From: Fimbriiglobus sp. | GTDB taxonomy: Bacteria; Planctomycetota; Planctomycetia; Gemmatales; Gemmataceae | Direction of reading: 5' to 3' | Assembly: GCA_025362195.1 (NCBI GenBank) | Contig: JANYHV010000107.1 | Location: 1 to 36,513 of the forward strand | Length of the DNA: 36,513 nucleotides | In this document: piece after piece, positions 7,168 through 17,516 of the stretch | How positions within the stretch are numbered: position 1 is the first letter of the stretch | Layout of the letters: each line of letters begins with the position of its first letter | Notes under the pieces: generated by a model | What the model was told of the DNA's origin: nothing | Databases searched by the model: none | Seen by the model: the letters and a program-made list of their open reading frames with translations, nothing else | Position numbers and translations under genes: made by a program

Positions 7168-8190
7168 GTGGATGTGAGTTTGGCCGTAGTCGGGGCGACG
7201 GGGGCGGTCGGCGAGTTGATCCGCCGGGTGCTCGAAGAGCAGGGGTTCACGCCCTCGACGATCAAGTTCCTCGCGTCCGCGAAGTCGGTCGGCAAGACCG
7301 TCACCTTCCGCGGCAAGGAGTACCCCGTCGAACTGCTGCGGCCCGAGGCGTTCGACGGCGTCCAAATCGTGCTCAGTTCGACGCCGGCGGGCGTGAGCAA
7401 GGAGTACGCGCCGATCGCCGTGCGGGCCGGGGCGATCGTCGTCGATAACTCGTCGGCGTGGCGCATGGACCCGGACTGCCCGCTGGTCGTGCCCGAGGTG
7501 AACCCCGAGGAGTTGCACCACGCCCGCAAGGGGATCGTCGCCAACCCGAACTGCGTCGCCATCCCGCTCGCGGTCGCACTGAAGCCGCTCGCCGACCTGT
7601 CGCCGTTGCGGCGGATCGTCGTGGCGACCTACCAGTCGTCGTCCGGCAAGGGCGCGACCGGGTTGATCGACTTCGCCGCGCAGCTCACCGCCTACGCCGC
7701 CGGCACCCCGGTGCCCAAGCCGACGGCCCACCGCGCCCAACTCGCCGGCAACGTGATCACCCTCGACTGGACCCTCGACGACAACGGGTACACCGAGGAG
7801 GAGAACAAGGTCGTCCACGAGACCCGCAAGATTCTCGGCCGGCCGGACCTGGGCGTCAGCGCGACGTGCGTCCGCGTGCCGGTCAAGGTCGCCCACTGCG
7901 AGGCGGTGAACGTCGAGTTCGCCCGCCCGATCGGCGTCGAGGAGGCGAAGGCGGCGCTGGCCAAGGCCCCTGGGGTCGTGCTCATGGACGAGACGAAGGG
8001 CGAGTTCCCGCAGCCGATCCACGCCGCCGGCACCGACCACACCTACGTCGGCCGCGTCCGCCTGGACCCGTCGAACCCGAACGCCCTGAACCTGTGGATC
8101 GTCGCCGACAACCTGCGCAAGGGCGCGGCGACGAACGCCGTCCAGTGCGCCGCCGAACTCGTCCGCCGCGGCATCGTCAAGCCGCGGTAA
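7168..8190 (+). CDS. asd: Aspartate-semialdehyde dehydrogenase
   Basis: A 340-residue enzyme that reduces aspartyl phosphate to aspartate semialdehyde with NADPH, the branch point for lysine/diaminopimelate, threonine and methionine. The N-terminal Rossmann loop is LAVVGATGAVGELI. The catalytic cysteine is C129 in IVANPNCVAIPLAVALKPL. VATYQSSSGKGATG and VRVPVKVAHCEAVNVEF are conserved family segments, the latter containing the active-site region. GTG 7168 is preferred because GGGAGG lies 8 nt upstream. The gene stands alone, divergent from the Ig-like protein gene and convergent with the molybdopterin oxidoreductase gene with a gap of only 9 bp. Confidence 0.96.
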   Translation: MDVSLAVVGATGAVGELIRRVLEEQGFTPSTIKFLASAKSVGKTVTFRGKEYPVELLRPEAFDGVQIVLSSTPAGVSKEYAPIAVRAGAIVVDNSSAWRMDPDCPLVVPEVNPEELHHARKGIVANPNCVAIPLAVALKPLADLSPLRRIVVATYQSSSGKGATGLIDFAAQLTAYAAGTPVPKPTAHRAQLAGNVITLDWTLDDNGYTEEENKVVHETRKILGRPDLGVSATCVRVPVKVAHCEAVNVEFARPIGVEEAKAALAKAPGVVLMDETKGEFPQPIHAAGTDHTYVGRVRLDPSNPNALNLWIVADNLRKGAATNAVQCAAELVRRGIVKPR

Positions 8191-8199
8191 CGCGGCGGG

Positions 8200-8835
8200 C
8201 TATTCGCGCGAGCGGAAGCGCTGGCCGTCGGGGCTTTCGGTCGTGTCCCACGGGTCGCCGCGGAAGTGGTAGCCGCCGTTCGCGTAGCTCTCCCAGTAGC
8301 CCGGGCGGTCGGCGGCCAGGAACTCGATGCCGCGCACCCACTTCGCGCTCTTCCAGGCGTACAGCCGGGGGACGACGAGCCGCACCGGACACCCGTGGTC
8401 GGGCGTGAGCGGTTCGCCGTTGTGGTGCGTGGCGAACAGCGCGTCGGCCGCGAAGAAGTCGGCCACCGGCAGGTTCGTCGTCCAGCCGTACTCGCTGTGG
8501 ACCATGACGAACGTCGCCAGGTCGGTCGGGGCGACGTGGTTCAGCAACTCCCGCGTGGCCACGCCCTCCCACAGGTTGTCGAGCTTGCTCCACCGCGTCA
8601 CGCAGTGCATGTCCGCGTACACCCGGGTCCGCGGCAGCGCCTGGAACTCGGCCCAGGTGAACCGCTTGACGGCCGGGACGAGCGGCACCGGGAAGACGGT
8701 CAAGTCCCACGCCTCGGGCTTGAACGGCGGCACCGGTCCGGCGTGCAGGACCGGCCACTTCGTCGTCAGCGACTGCCCCGGCGGGAGGCGCTGGTCCCGG
8801 GTCGTGTCGGGGCTGATGATCGGCTCGTCGGCCAT
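8200..8835 (-). CDS. Sulfite-oxidase-like molybdopterin-dependent oxidoreductase
   Basis: A 211-residue protein with the oxidoreductase molybdopterin-binding domain. The molybdenum-ligating cysteine is C78 in ADMHCVTRWSKLDN. Other family segments are VMVHSEYGWTTNLPVADFF, TPDHGCPVRLVVPRLYAWKSA and the C-terminal GYHFRGDPWDTTES. No Tat or Sec signal is seen, so it is probably cytoplasmic, unlike MsrP (YedY). AGGAG lies 7 nt before ATG 8835. Substrate is unknown. No haem domain or partner gene is adjacent. Confidence 0.9.
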   Translation of the reverse strand: MADEPIISPDTTRDQRLPPGQSLTTKWPVLHAGPVPPFKPEAWDLTVFPVPLVPAVKRFTWAEFQALPRTRVYADMHCVTRWSKLDNLWEGVATRELLNHVAPTDLATFVMVHSEYGWTTNLPVADFFAADALFATHHNGEPLTPDHGCPVRLVVPRLYAWKSAKWVRGIEFLAADRPGYWESYANGGYHFRGDPWDTTESPDGQRFRSRE

Positions 8836-9070
8836 GCGCGAACTCCTGACGGGGGCACGCCCAGTTTAAGCCCCCCGCCTGGGTCGGCCGCGACGTTTCC
8901 CGGGAATTGTGCCGCGGCACGGACGGCGGCGGGGGGGCGCGTCGGGAATGTCGCCGGCGAACCCTCCGGCGGTAAACCCCCTTCTCCGTCAAGTTGCGTA
9001 AACCCCGCGGTCGATACCAATCGTGCAGGTTGCGCCGAAGGGCGGGGTTCTCACGACGGGGGTTCGCATC

Positions 9071-11659
9071 ATGCCGGTCACGTGGACGCGGGTCGCCGGA
9101 GTCGCCCTGACACTCGCCCTCACCCTAGTGGTGCTCGCCGGGTGTTCGCGGCAAGAGTTCCGCCAGAGGGCCGACCGCGACGTGGAAGGGGTCATCACCC
9201 AGAAGAACGTGAACCCGGCGTGGAAGGTCGAGAACTGGCACGCCTACCCGGACGCCCGCGCCCGCTTCGCCGACCCGAGTTGCCCGGACTTCCCGCCGTA
9301 CCCGCCGGACGATTATTACGCCCACCTGACCGCGCCGACGCCGCAACGGCCGGGCCGCGGCGGGGCCGGCCGGTACGAGGGGGACGGGTACCTCGCGCAA
9401 ATTAGCGAGTGGGACGCGGCCAACCGCGCCGAGGACGCCGCGACCGCCGCCGCCGAGCCGAAGAAGAAACTCGACGGCGGGGCGGCCGACGCGGACGCCC
9501 TGTCGGTGGTCGTCGGCGGCACGGCGAGTTACAAGAGCGTCTTCGCCACGACCGACCAGCCGTTCCGCCTGCGGCTCGACCAGTCGATCGAACTCGCGCT
9601 GTTCAACGCCCGCGAATTCCAGGACCGCCGCGAAGACCTGTACCTGGCCGCGCTGCCGGTCACGCTGGAGCGCTTCTCGTTCGCCGCGCAGGCGTTCGCG
9701 TCGGAGCAACTCATCCGCCAGAGCACCGGGCGGGACGTCGCCGGGGGCGGGGGCGACCAGTGGAGCTTCAACACGACCGCCGGGGTCAACCGCCGGTTCG
9801 CCACCGGGGCCACGCTGCTCGTGCGGCTGTCCAACCAGATCGTGGTGGATTTGTCGGGCAGCAAGCCGCAAGTCAGCCTGTCGAACCTGGGGCTGACCTT
9901 CCTCCAGCCACTGTTGCGCGGCGGCGGGTGGGCGGTCACGCTCGAGAACCTGACGCAGGCCGAGCGGACGCTGCTGTACGCCGTGCGGTCCTACGCCCGC
10001 TTCCGCAAGGTCTTCTACGTGGCCCTGGCCGGGCAGGGGGACTACGCCAACAACCCCTACGGCCTGCAAGGGCTGGCGGCCAACCTGGGCCGCGGCGTCG
10101 GGGCCAACCTGACGGCCCGGCAGGTCGGCTACCTGCCGTCCGTGCTCCGCGGCGCGACCCTGGCCAACGAGCGCAAAAACGTCGCCGCTCTCGAACAATT
10201 TTTGCTCCTGTTCGAGAACTTGAAGGAGGGCGGCGGGGTCAACGAGTTGCAGGTCAACCGCGTCGAGCAGAACCTGCTCCGGAGCCGCTCGACGGTCCTC
10301 ATCAGCACCCGCCTGTACCTCGACAACCTCGACGCCTTCAAGCTGCAACTCGGCGTCCCGGCGACGATGCCGATCGAACTCGACGACGCCCCGCTGCGGC
10401 CGATCCGCACGCAACTCGGCCGGTTCGAGGACGTGTACGACCAACTCCGGGACGTGGAAGTGGTCGGCGGCCAGTTCACGCCCGGCGAGCCGGGGAGCGC
10501 CCTGCGGCCGCGGTGGATGAAGCTGTTCACGGAAAGTCCGCTGGTTCGGGGGACGAGTTTCGCCCGCGACTACCCGACCCTGGCGGCGGACCTGCGGCGC
10601 GAACTGGACGTGACGCTCGCCCGACAATTCACCGCCCTCTCAGAAACGCGACGTAAGCTGTACGACGTGCGGACCGACCGGCAGGCGAAGAACCAGCCCG
10701 AACCGCCCGAGTTGATCGGCGAACTCGCGGCCATCGAGGCGGCCGTGGACCGCATCGGCTTCGAGCAACAATTGCGGCGGTACGAGATGCAGTCGTGGTT
10801 GCGACTGCCCGCGGAACGGCAGGCGGCCGAGCAGGCGAGCCAGTTCCGGGCGGTGTTCGAGGCCGGGGCGCTCGTGGCCATCCAGCCGCGGGACCAGCGG
10901 TTGACCCGCATCCGCTCGACGTGGCCGCAACTCCCGGCCCTGGCGGTGGACGGCCTCGACCTGTTGCGGGTCCCGTTGGACGAGGCGAACACGAAGGTCG
11001 CGCAGGCGGCGTTGGTCAACCGGTTGGACTTGATGAACGCGCGGGCGCAGGTGGTGGACCAGTGGCGGAAAATCGCCGTGACGGCGAACTCCCTGCTCGG
11101 CACGTTCGACGTGCAGTACGATTTGACCGCGACGACGCCGCCCGGGGGGAACAACGGGTCGGCGTTGGCCCAGACGCGGACGCAGAACACGGTGACGGTC
11201 CGGGCCGAACCGCCGTTCGTCCGGCGGGCCGAGCGGAACAACTACCGGGCGGCGCTGATCGCGTACCAGCGGCAGCGGCGGAACCTGCAGGCGTTCGAGG
11301 ACAACATCATCACCGACTCGCGGCAGGACTTGCGCAGCCTGCGGCAGTTGGCCGAGACGTATAATCTCCAGCAGCGGGCGGTCGAACTCGCCTATGCTCA
11401 GGTGGACAACGCGCGGAGTACGTTCGTCGCCCCGCCCGACCCGGCGGCCCGGGAAAGTGCCGGGAACGTGGCCGCTTTGACCCAGCAATTGTTGGAAGCG
11501 CAGAGTAACCTGTTGCAAGCCCAGAACGACCTGTACACGACCTGGGTGACGTACCTGACGACGCGGATGGAACTGTACCTCGACCTCGAATTGCTGCCGC
11601 TAGACGCCCGAGGGCTTTGGACCGATGAACTCGCCCCCCGACCCGACCCCGCCCGGTAA
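9071..11659 (+). CDS. TolC-family outer-membrane efflux lipoprotein, unusually long
   Basis: An 862-residue protein starting at ATG 9071. A lipoprotein signal ends in VVLAGC with the lipidated cysteine at C25. Helical coiled-coil segments typical of the outer membrane efflux protein family are spread over the chain, such as FRLRLDQSIELALFNAREFQ and ENLTQAERTLLYAVRSYARF in the first half. RNNYRAALIAYQRQRRNLQA and VAALTQQLLEAQSNLLQAQN lie in the C-terminal part. TolC proteins are usually 420-500 residues, so this one carries several hundred extra residues before and between the helical parts. It is the first gene of a four-gene row with a membrane fusion protein, an ABC ATPase and a MacB-type permease, so it should form the outer channel of that pump. 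Its end overlaps the next gene by 35 nt. Confidence 0.85.
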   Translation: MPVTWTRVAGVALTLALTLVVLAGCSRQEFRQRADRDVEGVITQKNVNPAWKVENWHAYPDARARFADPSCPDFPPYPPDDYYAHLTAPTPQRPGRGGAGRYEGDGYLAQISEWDAANRAEDAATAAAEPKKKLDGGAADADALSVVVGGTASYKSVFATTDQPFRLRLDQSIELALFNAREFQDRREDLYLAALPVTLERFSFAAQAFASEQLIRQSTGRDVAGGGGDQWSFNTTAGVNRRFATGATLLVRLSNQIVVDLSGSKPQVSLSNLGLTFLQPLLRGGGWAVTLENLTQAERTLLYAVRSYARFRKVFYVALAGQGDYANNPYGLQGLAANLGRGVGANLTARQVGYLPSVLRGATLANERKNVAALEQFLLLFENLKEGGGVNELQVNRVEQNLLRSRSTVLISTRLYLDNLDAFKLQLGVPATMPIELDDAPLRPIRTQLGRFEDVYDQLRDVEVVGGQFTPGEPGSALRPRWMKLFTESPLVRGTSFARDYPTLAADLRRELDVTLARQFTALSETRRKLYDVRTDRQAKNQPEPPELIGELAAIEAAVDRIGFEQQLRRYEMQSWLRLPAERQAAEQASQFRAVFEAGALVAIQPRDQRLTRIRSTWPQLPALAVDGLDLLRVPLDEANTKVAQAALVNRLDLMNARAQVVDQWRKIAVTANSLLGTFDVQYDLTATTPPGGNNGSALAQTRTQNTVTVRAEPPFVRRAERNNYRAALIAYQRQRRNLQAFEDNIITDSRQDLRSLRQLAETYNLQQRAVELAYAQVDNARSTFVAPPDPAARESAGNVAALTQQLLEAQSNLLQAQNDLYTTWVTYLTTRMELYLDLELLPLDARGLWTDELAPRPDPAR

Positions 11660-13994
11660 GCCGGCCCGCCCGGCGGCCCCCGCGCCGCTGACCGCCCCGC
11701 CCCTGCCGCAACCGGCCCCGCCCCTGGCGTCGGTCGCCCCGGTGTCGGCGGCCCCGGACTCGTTCCCGCCGTTGCCGCCCGCCCAAACGAAGCGGCGGAC
11801 GTTCTCGTCCGGCGCGGCGTCGCCCCCGGTCGGCGACTTACTCCCGCCGGCCCACCCGGCCGGGGAATCGTCCCCGACGCTGCCGATGGCCGGGCGGCTG
11901 GCCGCGGAGACGATCGACCTGTTCCCGGACCCGCTGGTTCAAGGGTCCGTGCCGAACCTGAACCTGGCCCACGGCTCGACGCTCGCCAAAGTCCAGGCGA
12001 TCAGCGACCCCGACCAGATGACGCTAGCCCCCCTGTTCGCCGCGCCCGCCCCGACGCCCGCCCCCGCCCCCGCGGCCGTCTACTCCCCGCCGCCGTTCGA
12101 CCCCGCGCCGTTCACTGAAGCGATCGACGAAGCCCCCGTCGCCCTGTCGGCCCCGTCCCGCCGCCCGCGCCGGCTCCGCCGGTTGGCGGTCGCCTCGCTG
12201 CTCCTCGGGGCCGGAGGCGTCGCGGCCGCCGCGGTCGCCCTGCCCGGCCTGCGGACCACGCTGCTCAGCCCGTTCACCGCCGCGGCCAACCGGCCCGACC
12301 TGATCTTGCACAAGGTCTCCCGCGAGTACCTCCAGGTCACGGTCGTCGAGCGCGGCACCCTCGAATCGTCCGAGAACCGCGAGGTCGTCTGCAAGCTCAA
12401 GGCCGGGTCCAAGGGGACCTACGCCAGCACCATCCGCTGGGTCATCGACGACGGCTCGATCGTGACCAAGAACCAACTCCTCATGGAACTCGACGACTCG
12501 GCGCTCCAGGACCAGTTCCGGGCGCAAAGCATCGTCGTCGAGAAGGCCAAGGCGGAGTGGATCAACGCCGAGGAAGAGGTCGTCATCACGAACAAGACCA
12601 GCCAGGCCGAGACGGCGACCGCCGTCGCCGCGCTCAAGCTGGCCGACCTCGACCTGGACAAGTACCTGGGCGTCCGGGCCGACCCCGCGCTGACGGCCCT
12701 CGGGGCGGTCGGCGGGCCGCTCGGGACGCTCGTCGAACGCGGCGAGTTCCGCCAGAAGTTCGACGACGTGTCCGGCCGGCTCAAGCTCGCCGAGTCCGAC
12801 CTCGAAGCGTACAAGGACCGCAGCGCCTGGGCCGAGCGGGCGGTCCGGCTGAAGTACATCACCCCGAGCCAGGCCAAGGTCGAGCAGTCGAAGCTGGCCG
12901 GGGCACAAGACGGCCTGGCCAAGCTGGTGATGGAGAAGAACATCCTGGAGAACTTCCTCCGCCAGCGGGAATCGACCGACCTGTTGAGCAAGCTCGAAGT
13001 GGCCAAGATCGGCCTCGACAAGGCCCAGCGCCAGGCCCACGCCAAGGAGGTCCAGGCCGAGGCCAGCCGGAAGACCAAGTACAGCGTGTACAACCAGGAG
13101 TTGGAGAAGCTGCACGACATCGAAGAGCAGATCCGCGAGACCAAGATCGTCAGCCCGCAGGACGGCATGGCCGTGTACTACAAGGAGGCCAGCCGGTTCG
13201 GCAGCGGCACCGACGGCATCATCCAGCAGGGCGCGCAAGTCAAGGAAGGCCAGAAGCTCTTGCGAATCCCCGACCTCCGCAAGATGCAGGTGAACACCCG
13301 CGTCCACGAGGCGATGATCTCGCGCATTCGCGGCGACGACCGCCAATCGACCGGGTACCTCGACACCCTGCGCGTCGCACTGCTGGTCAGCCCGAACGGG
13401 GTGAACCGGCTGGTCATGAACTCGGAACTCGTGCAGACGGTCCTCCGCGACCAGAACCGGGCCAAGGAGTACGTCCTGGCGTCCCAGGGGCAGAAGGCCC
13501 GCGTCCGCATCGACGCCTTCCCCGACCGCACCCTGGACGCCCACGTCCGCACGGTCGCCGCGGTCGCCTCGCAGAACGACTGGATGTCCGCCGACGTGAA
13601 GGTGTACCAGACCCTCGTGACCGTGGACGAGTCGATCGAGGGCTTGAAGCCGGACATGAGCGCCGAGGTGACGATCCAGGTCGATCCGCCGCAAGAACCA
13701 GTGTTGTGCGTACCGATCCAGTCGATCGTCGGCGGGGCCGAAGCCGGGCCGAAGCGCCGCGTCTACGTGATGACGCCGGCCGGCCCGGTCGAGCGGGTCG
13801 TCGAACTGGGCCTGTTCAACGACAAGATGGTCGAAGTCCGGGCCGGCATCCTCGAAGACGACCAGGTGATCCTCAACCCCAAGGTCTTCCTCGGCGAGAA
13901 GGCCAAGACCCGCGACGAAGTCGAAGCCCCCAAGACCCAGCGCCCCAACGGCAACGGCAAGGCCGGCAACGGCCAGGGCAAGAAGAAGGCGTAA
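11625..13994 (+). CDS. MacA/HlyD-type membrane fusion protein with long proline-rich N-terminal extension
   Basis: A 789-residue periplasmic adaptor. Residues 1-180 are low-complexity and P/A-rich and would stay in the cytoplasm. One membrane segment follows at about 187-208 (LAVASLLLGAGGVAAAAVAL). The periplasmic part has a lipoyl/barrel-sandwich half (TVVERGTLESSENREVVCKL), a long coiled-coil hairpin (about 300-500), and the second sandwich half (TKIVSPQDGMAVYYKEA). Beta-barrel and membrane-proximal domains follow. The adaptor bridges the inner-membrane ABC permease to the outer channel. ATG 11625 lies inside the end of the upstream gene, overlapping by 35 nt. A later start at the second Met (about residue 88) would still keep the membrane segment. 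The N-terminal extension is not typical of the family. Confidence 0.85.
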   Translation: MNSPPDPTPPGKPARPAAPAPLTAPPLPQPAPPLASVAPVSAAPDSFPPLPPAQTKRRTFSSGAASPPVGDLLPPAHPAGESSPTLPMAGRLAAETIDLFPDPLVQGSVPNLNLAHGSTLAKVQAISDPDQMTLAPLFAAPAPTPAPAPAAVYSPPPFDPAPFTEAIDEAPVALSAPSRRPRRLRRLAVASLLLGAGGVAAAAVALPGLRTTLLSPFTAAANRPDLILHKVSREYLQVTVVERGTLESSENREVVCKLKAGSKGTYASTIRWVIDDGSIVTKNQLLMELDDSALQDQFRAQSIVVEKAKAEWINAEEEVVITNKTSQAETATAVAALKLADLDLDKYLGVRADPALTALGAVGGPLGTLVERGEFRQKFDDVSGRLKLAESDLEAYKDRSAWAERAVRLKYITPSQAKVEQSKLAGAQDGLAKLVMEKNILENFLRQRESTDLLSKLEVAKIGLDKAQRQAHAKEVQAEASRKTKYSVYNQELEKLHDIEEQIRETKIVSPQDGMAVYYKEASRFGSGTDGIIQQGAQVKEGQKLLRIPDLRKMQVNTRVHEAMISRIRGDDRQSTGYLDTLRVALLVSPNGVNRLVMNSELVQTVLRDQNRAKEYVLASQGQKARVRIDAFPDRTLDAHVRTVAAVASQNDWMSADVKVYQTLVTVDESIEGLKPDMSAEVTIQVDPPQEPVLCVPIQSIVGGAEAGPKRRVYVMTPAGPVERVVELGLFNDKMVEVRAGILEDDQVILNPKVFLGEKAKTRDEVEAPKTQRPNGNGKAGNGQGKKKA

Positions 13995-13996
13995 CT

Positions 13997-14149
13997 CCCG
14001 GCGAGCCGGAAGCGTCAGCGACCGGAGTTCGTGCGCGACCGGAGTTCGTGCGCGACCGGAGTTCGTCAGCGACCGGAGTTCGTCAGCGACCGGAGTTCCT
14101 GCGCACTCTCCGGTCGCACTCCGGTCGCTGACGCTTCCGGCTCGCCGGG
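13997..14149. repeat. 31-bp perfect inverted repeat flanking a tandem array, inside the efflux gene cluster
   Basis: The arms at 13997-14027 and 14119-14149 are exact reverse complements (31 of 31). They begin CCCGGCGAGCCGGAAGCGTC and enclose about 91 bp. The left arm starts 2 nt after the stop of the membrane fusion gene, and the right arm ends 36 nt before the ATPase gene. The RNA would form a very stable hairpin between two genes that should be co-expressed. It could attenuate or process the message, or it could be a mobile palindromic element. Confidence 0.85.
14016..14100 (+). repeat. Five tandem copies of a 17-bp unit
   Basis: Five consecutive 17-bp units start at 14016, 14033, 14050, 14067 and 14084. 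The consensus is (CAG or GCG)CGACCGGAGTTCGT, and copies differ only in the first three bases and in one position of the last copy. There are no spacers, so this is not a CRISPR array. A unit core (CGACCGGAG) is also part of the inverted-repeat arm, which suggests the array grew out of the palindrome. Confidence 0.85.
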
Positions 14150-14185
14150 GTTCTTGCTCTGCCACACCCGACACCCGAGACGTTT

Positions 14186-14899
<714 letters not shown>

Positions 14900-14902
14900 C
14901 CG

Positions 14903-16327
14903 ATGCCGACCGACGCGACCCCCCCGACGTGGGTGCTGGCCTTCTGGATCGTCGCCGGCGTCGTCGGCCTGGTGGTGGCCGGGCTGGCCGCGTTCGCCGC
15001 GGTGCGCCTCGTGGGCCGGACCAAGTTCGGCCGCACGGTCGTCCTCGCGGCCCGGTCGCTGTGGCTGCACAAGCTGCGGGCGTCCCTGTCGGTCCTCGGC
15101 ATCGTCATCGGCACGAGCGCGGTCATCGCGCTCATGGCCTTCGGCAAAGGCTCGATGCAGGACGCCCTGAACGACATTAAGCGGCAGGGGGCGACCAACA
15201 TCATCGTCCGGAGCGTCAAGCCGACCGACGACTCGGCGACCTCCGGGCGGTCGATGGTGGCGGCCTACGGGGTCAAGTTCGCCGACCTCGAACGGTTCGC
15301 CACGTTCAACGATTCCCTCGTCCGCATGGTCCCGATGCGCGTCTTCCCGTCGGAGATCCGCTACCTCGAACGGCTCGACTCGAAGGGCCGGCTCGTGGCG
15401 ACGGTCCCGGACTACCAGACGGTCAACCAGATCACCCTCGCCAGCGGCCGGTTCCTGACCGACGAGGACGAGCACAACATGACGAACAACTGCGTGCTGG
15501 GGTCGGCGACCGCCGACCGCCTGTTCCCCTACGAGGAGCCGATGGGCCGGACGGTGCTGATCCGCAACCACCGGTTCCTCATCATCGGCGTGGCCAACGA
15601 CCGGATGCCGACCGGCGGGAGCGGCGGCAGCCAGGCGGCCGAGGACTTCAACCACGACGTGTACATCCCGTTCAGCACGTGCCGCGTCCGCGTCGGCGAG
15701 ACGGTCTTCATCCGCACGTCCGGGTCGCGGTCCGGGGAGAAGGTGCAGGTCAGCCAGGTGACCCTGACCGTGGACGCCGACTTCGACACCCGCGAGGGCC
15801 GCATGAAGGTCAAGGCGGTCGGCGACTCGATCAAGGACATCATGAAGGAGGACCACAAGGCCGACGACTGGGCCGTGACCGTGCCCCTCGACCGCCTCGA
15901 AGAGGCCGAGCGGGCGGAGGAGCGGTTCACGAGTTTGCTCGTGCTGATCGCGTCGATTTCGCTGGTCGTCGGCGGCATCGGCATCATGAACATCATGCTG
16001 GCCACGGTGACCGAGCGGACCCGCGAGATCGGCATCCGCCGGGCGTTGGGCGCGAAGCGGAAGGACATCGTCACGCAGTTCCTCGTCGAGGCCGTGGTCC
16101 AGACGACGGTCGGCGGCCTGACCGGCGTGCTGTTCGGGGTCGGCATGGTGTTCGGGGCACCGGTCGCGTACCGCACGTTCGCCGGCGGCAACCTCCCGGC
16201 CGTGCTGGACTACCGGTCGATCATCCTGTCGTTGGCCGTGTCGGTCGTCGTCGGCGTCGTGTTCGGCCTGTACCCCGCCTGGCGCGCCGCCCGCCTCGAC
16301 CCGATCGAAGCGTTGCGGCACACGTAA
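14903..16327 (+). CDS. MacB-type FtsX-fold ABC permease
   Basis: A 474-residue inner-membrane permease. Apart from an extra hydrophobic segment at about 10-36, it has the MacB layout: a membrane helix at about 63-82 ([19 protein letters not shown]), a large periplasmic MacB_PCD domain, and three C-terminal membrane helices. These include the conserved [20 protein letters not shown] and [14 protein letters not shown] stretches. Such systems act as mechanotransmission pumps that drive substrates through a TolC-like exit duct. The gene starts 3 nt after the ATPase stop. With the lipoprotein channel and fusion protein it makes a complete tripartite efflux set. The substrate is not indicated. Confidence 0.93.
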   Translation: MPTDATPPTWVLAFWIVAGVVGLVVAGLAAFAAVRLVGRTKFGRTVVLAARSLWLHKLRASLSVLGIVIGTSAVIALMAFGKGSMQDALNDIKRQGATNIIVRSVKPTDDSATSGRSMVAAYGVKFADLERFATFNDSLVRMVPMRVFPSEIRYLERLDSKGRLVATVPDYQTVNQITLASGRFLTDEDEHNMTNNCVLGSATADRLFPYEEPMGRTVLIRNHRFLIIGVANDRMPTGGSGGSQAAEDFNHDVYIPFSTCRVRVGETVFIRTSGSRSGEKVQVSQVTLTVDADFDTREGRMKVKAVGDSIKDIMKEDHKADDWAVTVPLDRLEEAERAEERFTSLLVLIASISLVVGGIGIMNIMLATVTERTREIGIRRALGAKRKDIVTQFLVEAVVQTTVGGLTGVLFGVGMVFGAPVAYRTFAGGNLPAVLDYRSIILSLAVSVVVGVVFGLYPAWRAARLDPIEALRHT

Positions 16328-16479
16328 AGTGGCGTTGCGGGCACATGTCGAGCGACCACGGCGTAGACCGTACTCGCCCGGGCCACGCGGCCCGGCAGCA
16401 CCTTCCGCTCGGGGACGTTCAGGTGCCCCGTGAAGACCAGCTTGCGGGTCAACGCCAACTCGTCGACGTTCGCCTCCAC
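16210..16479 (-). other. Possible short ORF or gene fragment antisense to the 3' end of the MacB-type permease
   Basis: A minus-strand frame from GTG 16479 to a stop at 16210 would encode 89 residues. GGAGG lies just upstream. The part outside the permease gene (about the first 50 codons, including ELALTRKLVFTGHLNVPER) has high third-position GC like real genes here; the rest runs antisense into the permease gene. I recognise no family. It may be the remnant of a gene whose end was lost, or chance. The gap between the permease stop and the next gene is otherwise empty. Confidence 0.2.
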
Positions 16480-16574
16480 ATTACCTCCGTTCTGCGACCA
16501 CACCCCGGCTCGACCGGGGCGAAGCGCACGAGGCGGGTTGTTTTTGTCGTCGTCGCAAAAATGCCGCGGCCAGG

Positions 16575-17516
16575 TCAGCCGAATTGGTGGGCTTTTTCGC
16601 GGAGGGCGGCCGCCATTGCCCGCACGGTCTCGTCGGCGTCGGCCCGGACTGCGAGCGGGTCGGCCCCGGCGTCGAGGGCCTGCTGGTGCGCGTCCAACCG
16701 CTTCGCCCACGCCCGGCACTGGTCCAGCAGCCAGGCCTTGTCGGCCGGGGCGAGCGGGCCGTAACTGGAGTGGACGAGCCGGGTGCAACCGGTCCGCAAC
16801 TCGGCGACCCGGGTGCCGACCCCGAGTGCGTCGGACGGGCGGTGCAGCGACCACTCTTCGGCGGTGGCGGCCAGTTGATTCAGGTACGCCTTCGGGTCCG
16901 ACTGGTCGGCCGCCAGCCCACTCGGCTTGCCCCAACCCCAGGCGATCTGGGCCTTCGGGAGCGACGGCACGGCCGGCCCGCGGGTCGCCAGGACGCCGAC
17001 GGCCACGGCCAGGCACGCGGCGACGACCGTACTCGCCCCCGCCCAGATGCGAGCCGCCCGCCCGCCGGCCCGCGGCCGGACTTCGGCACGGACGGCACGG
17101 GGTGTCGCCTTCGCGCCGGGCTTGCCGGGCGGTGGCGTGGGGTCGGCGGCGATCAGCCGGTCGAGGGACTGCTTGCCGCGGGCGAACGACCCGGACTCGT
17201 CGTCCGATTGGTCGAGGACGGCGTCCCAGTACGCGCCCCCGTCGGCGACGACCTGTTCCTGGAACGCGGCGAGCGCGGCCGGGTGCTTGAGGAGTTGGGT
17301 GAGGAGGCCGGCGGGGACCCGGCCGAGGCCCTCGGCCAGCGCCACCGGCACCCACTTGTCGAGCAGGGGGCGGGGCGGGCCGGCCCCCGGGGCGGCGGGG
17401 AAGTGGGCCGACAGTTCGGCGACGAACCGGCCGAAGTCCGGGGCCACGAGTCGCCGTTCGAGCCAACCGGGGAGGTCGGCCGGGTCGTCGGGAATGGTCA
17501 TGGTGTGCAGGGTCAT
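16575..17516 (-). CDS. Single-pass membrane protein coupled to ECF sigma factor (possible anti-sigma factor)
   Basis: A 313-residue protein whose ATG at 17516 overlaps the sigma-factor stop by ATGA, so the two are translationally coupled. The N-terminal ~130 residues are a cytoplasmic alpha-helical region (LPGWLERRLVAPDFGRFVAE and LLDKWVPVALAEGLGRVPAG). One membrane segment lies at about 157-178 (IWAGASTVVAACLAVAVGVL). The C-terminal ~130 residues are probably periplasmic and helical. No HxxxCxxC zinc-anti-sigma motif is seen, so the anti-sigma role is inferred from gene order and topology only. It might instead be an effector of the sigma factor. Confidence 0.7.
   Translation of the reverse strand: MTLHTMTIPDDPADLPGWLERRLVAPDFGRFVAELSAHFPAAPGAGPPRPLLDKWVPVALAEGLGRVPAGLLTQLLKHPAALAAFQEQVVADGGAYWDAVLDQSDDESGSFARGKQSLDRLIAADPTPPPGKPGAKATPRAVRAEVRPRAGGRAARIWAGASTVVAACLAVAVGVLATRGPAVPSLPKAQIAWGWGKPSGLAADQSDPKAYLNQLAATAEEWSLHRPSDALGVGTRVAELRTGCTRLVHSSYGPLAPADKAWLLDQCRAWAKRLDAHQQALDAGADPLAVRADADETVRAMAAALREKAHQFG

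Noticed and set aside
8994..9021. Promoter before the outer-channel lipoprotein gene (TTGCGT, ACCAAT)
   Set aside because: Both hexamers are poor matches; kept out of the feature list.
14016..14100. CRISPR array
   Set aside because: The 17-bp units are directly adjacent without spacers, and no cas genes are present.
12024..14174. 716-residue minus-strand frame across the fusion-protein gene
   Set aside because: A shadow of the plus-strand fusion protein; L/V/D/G-rich without recognisable domains.
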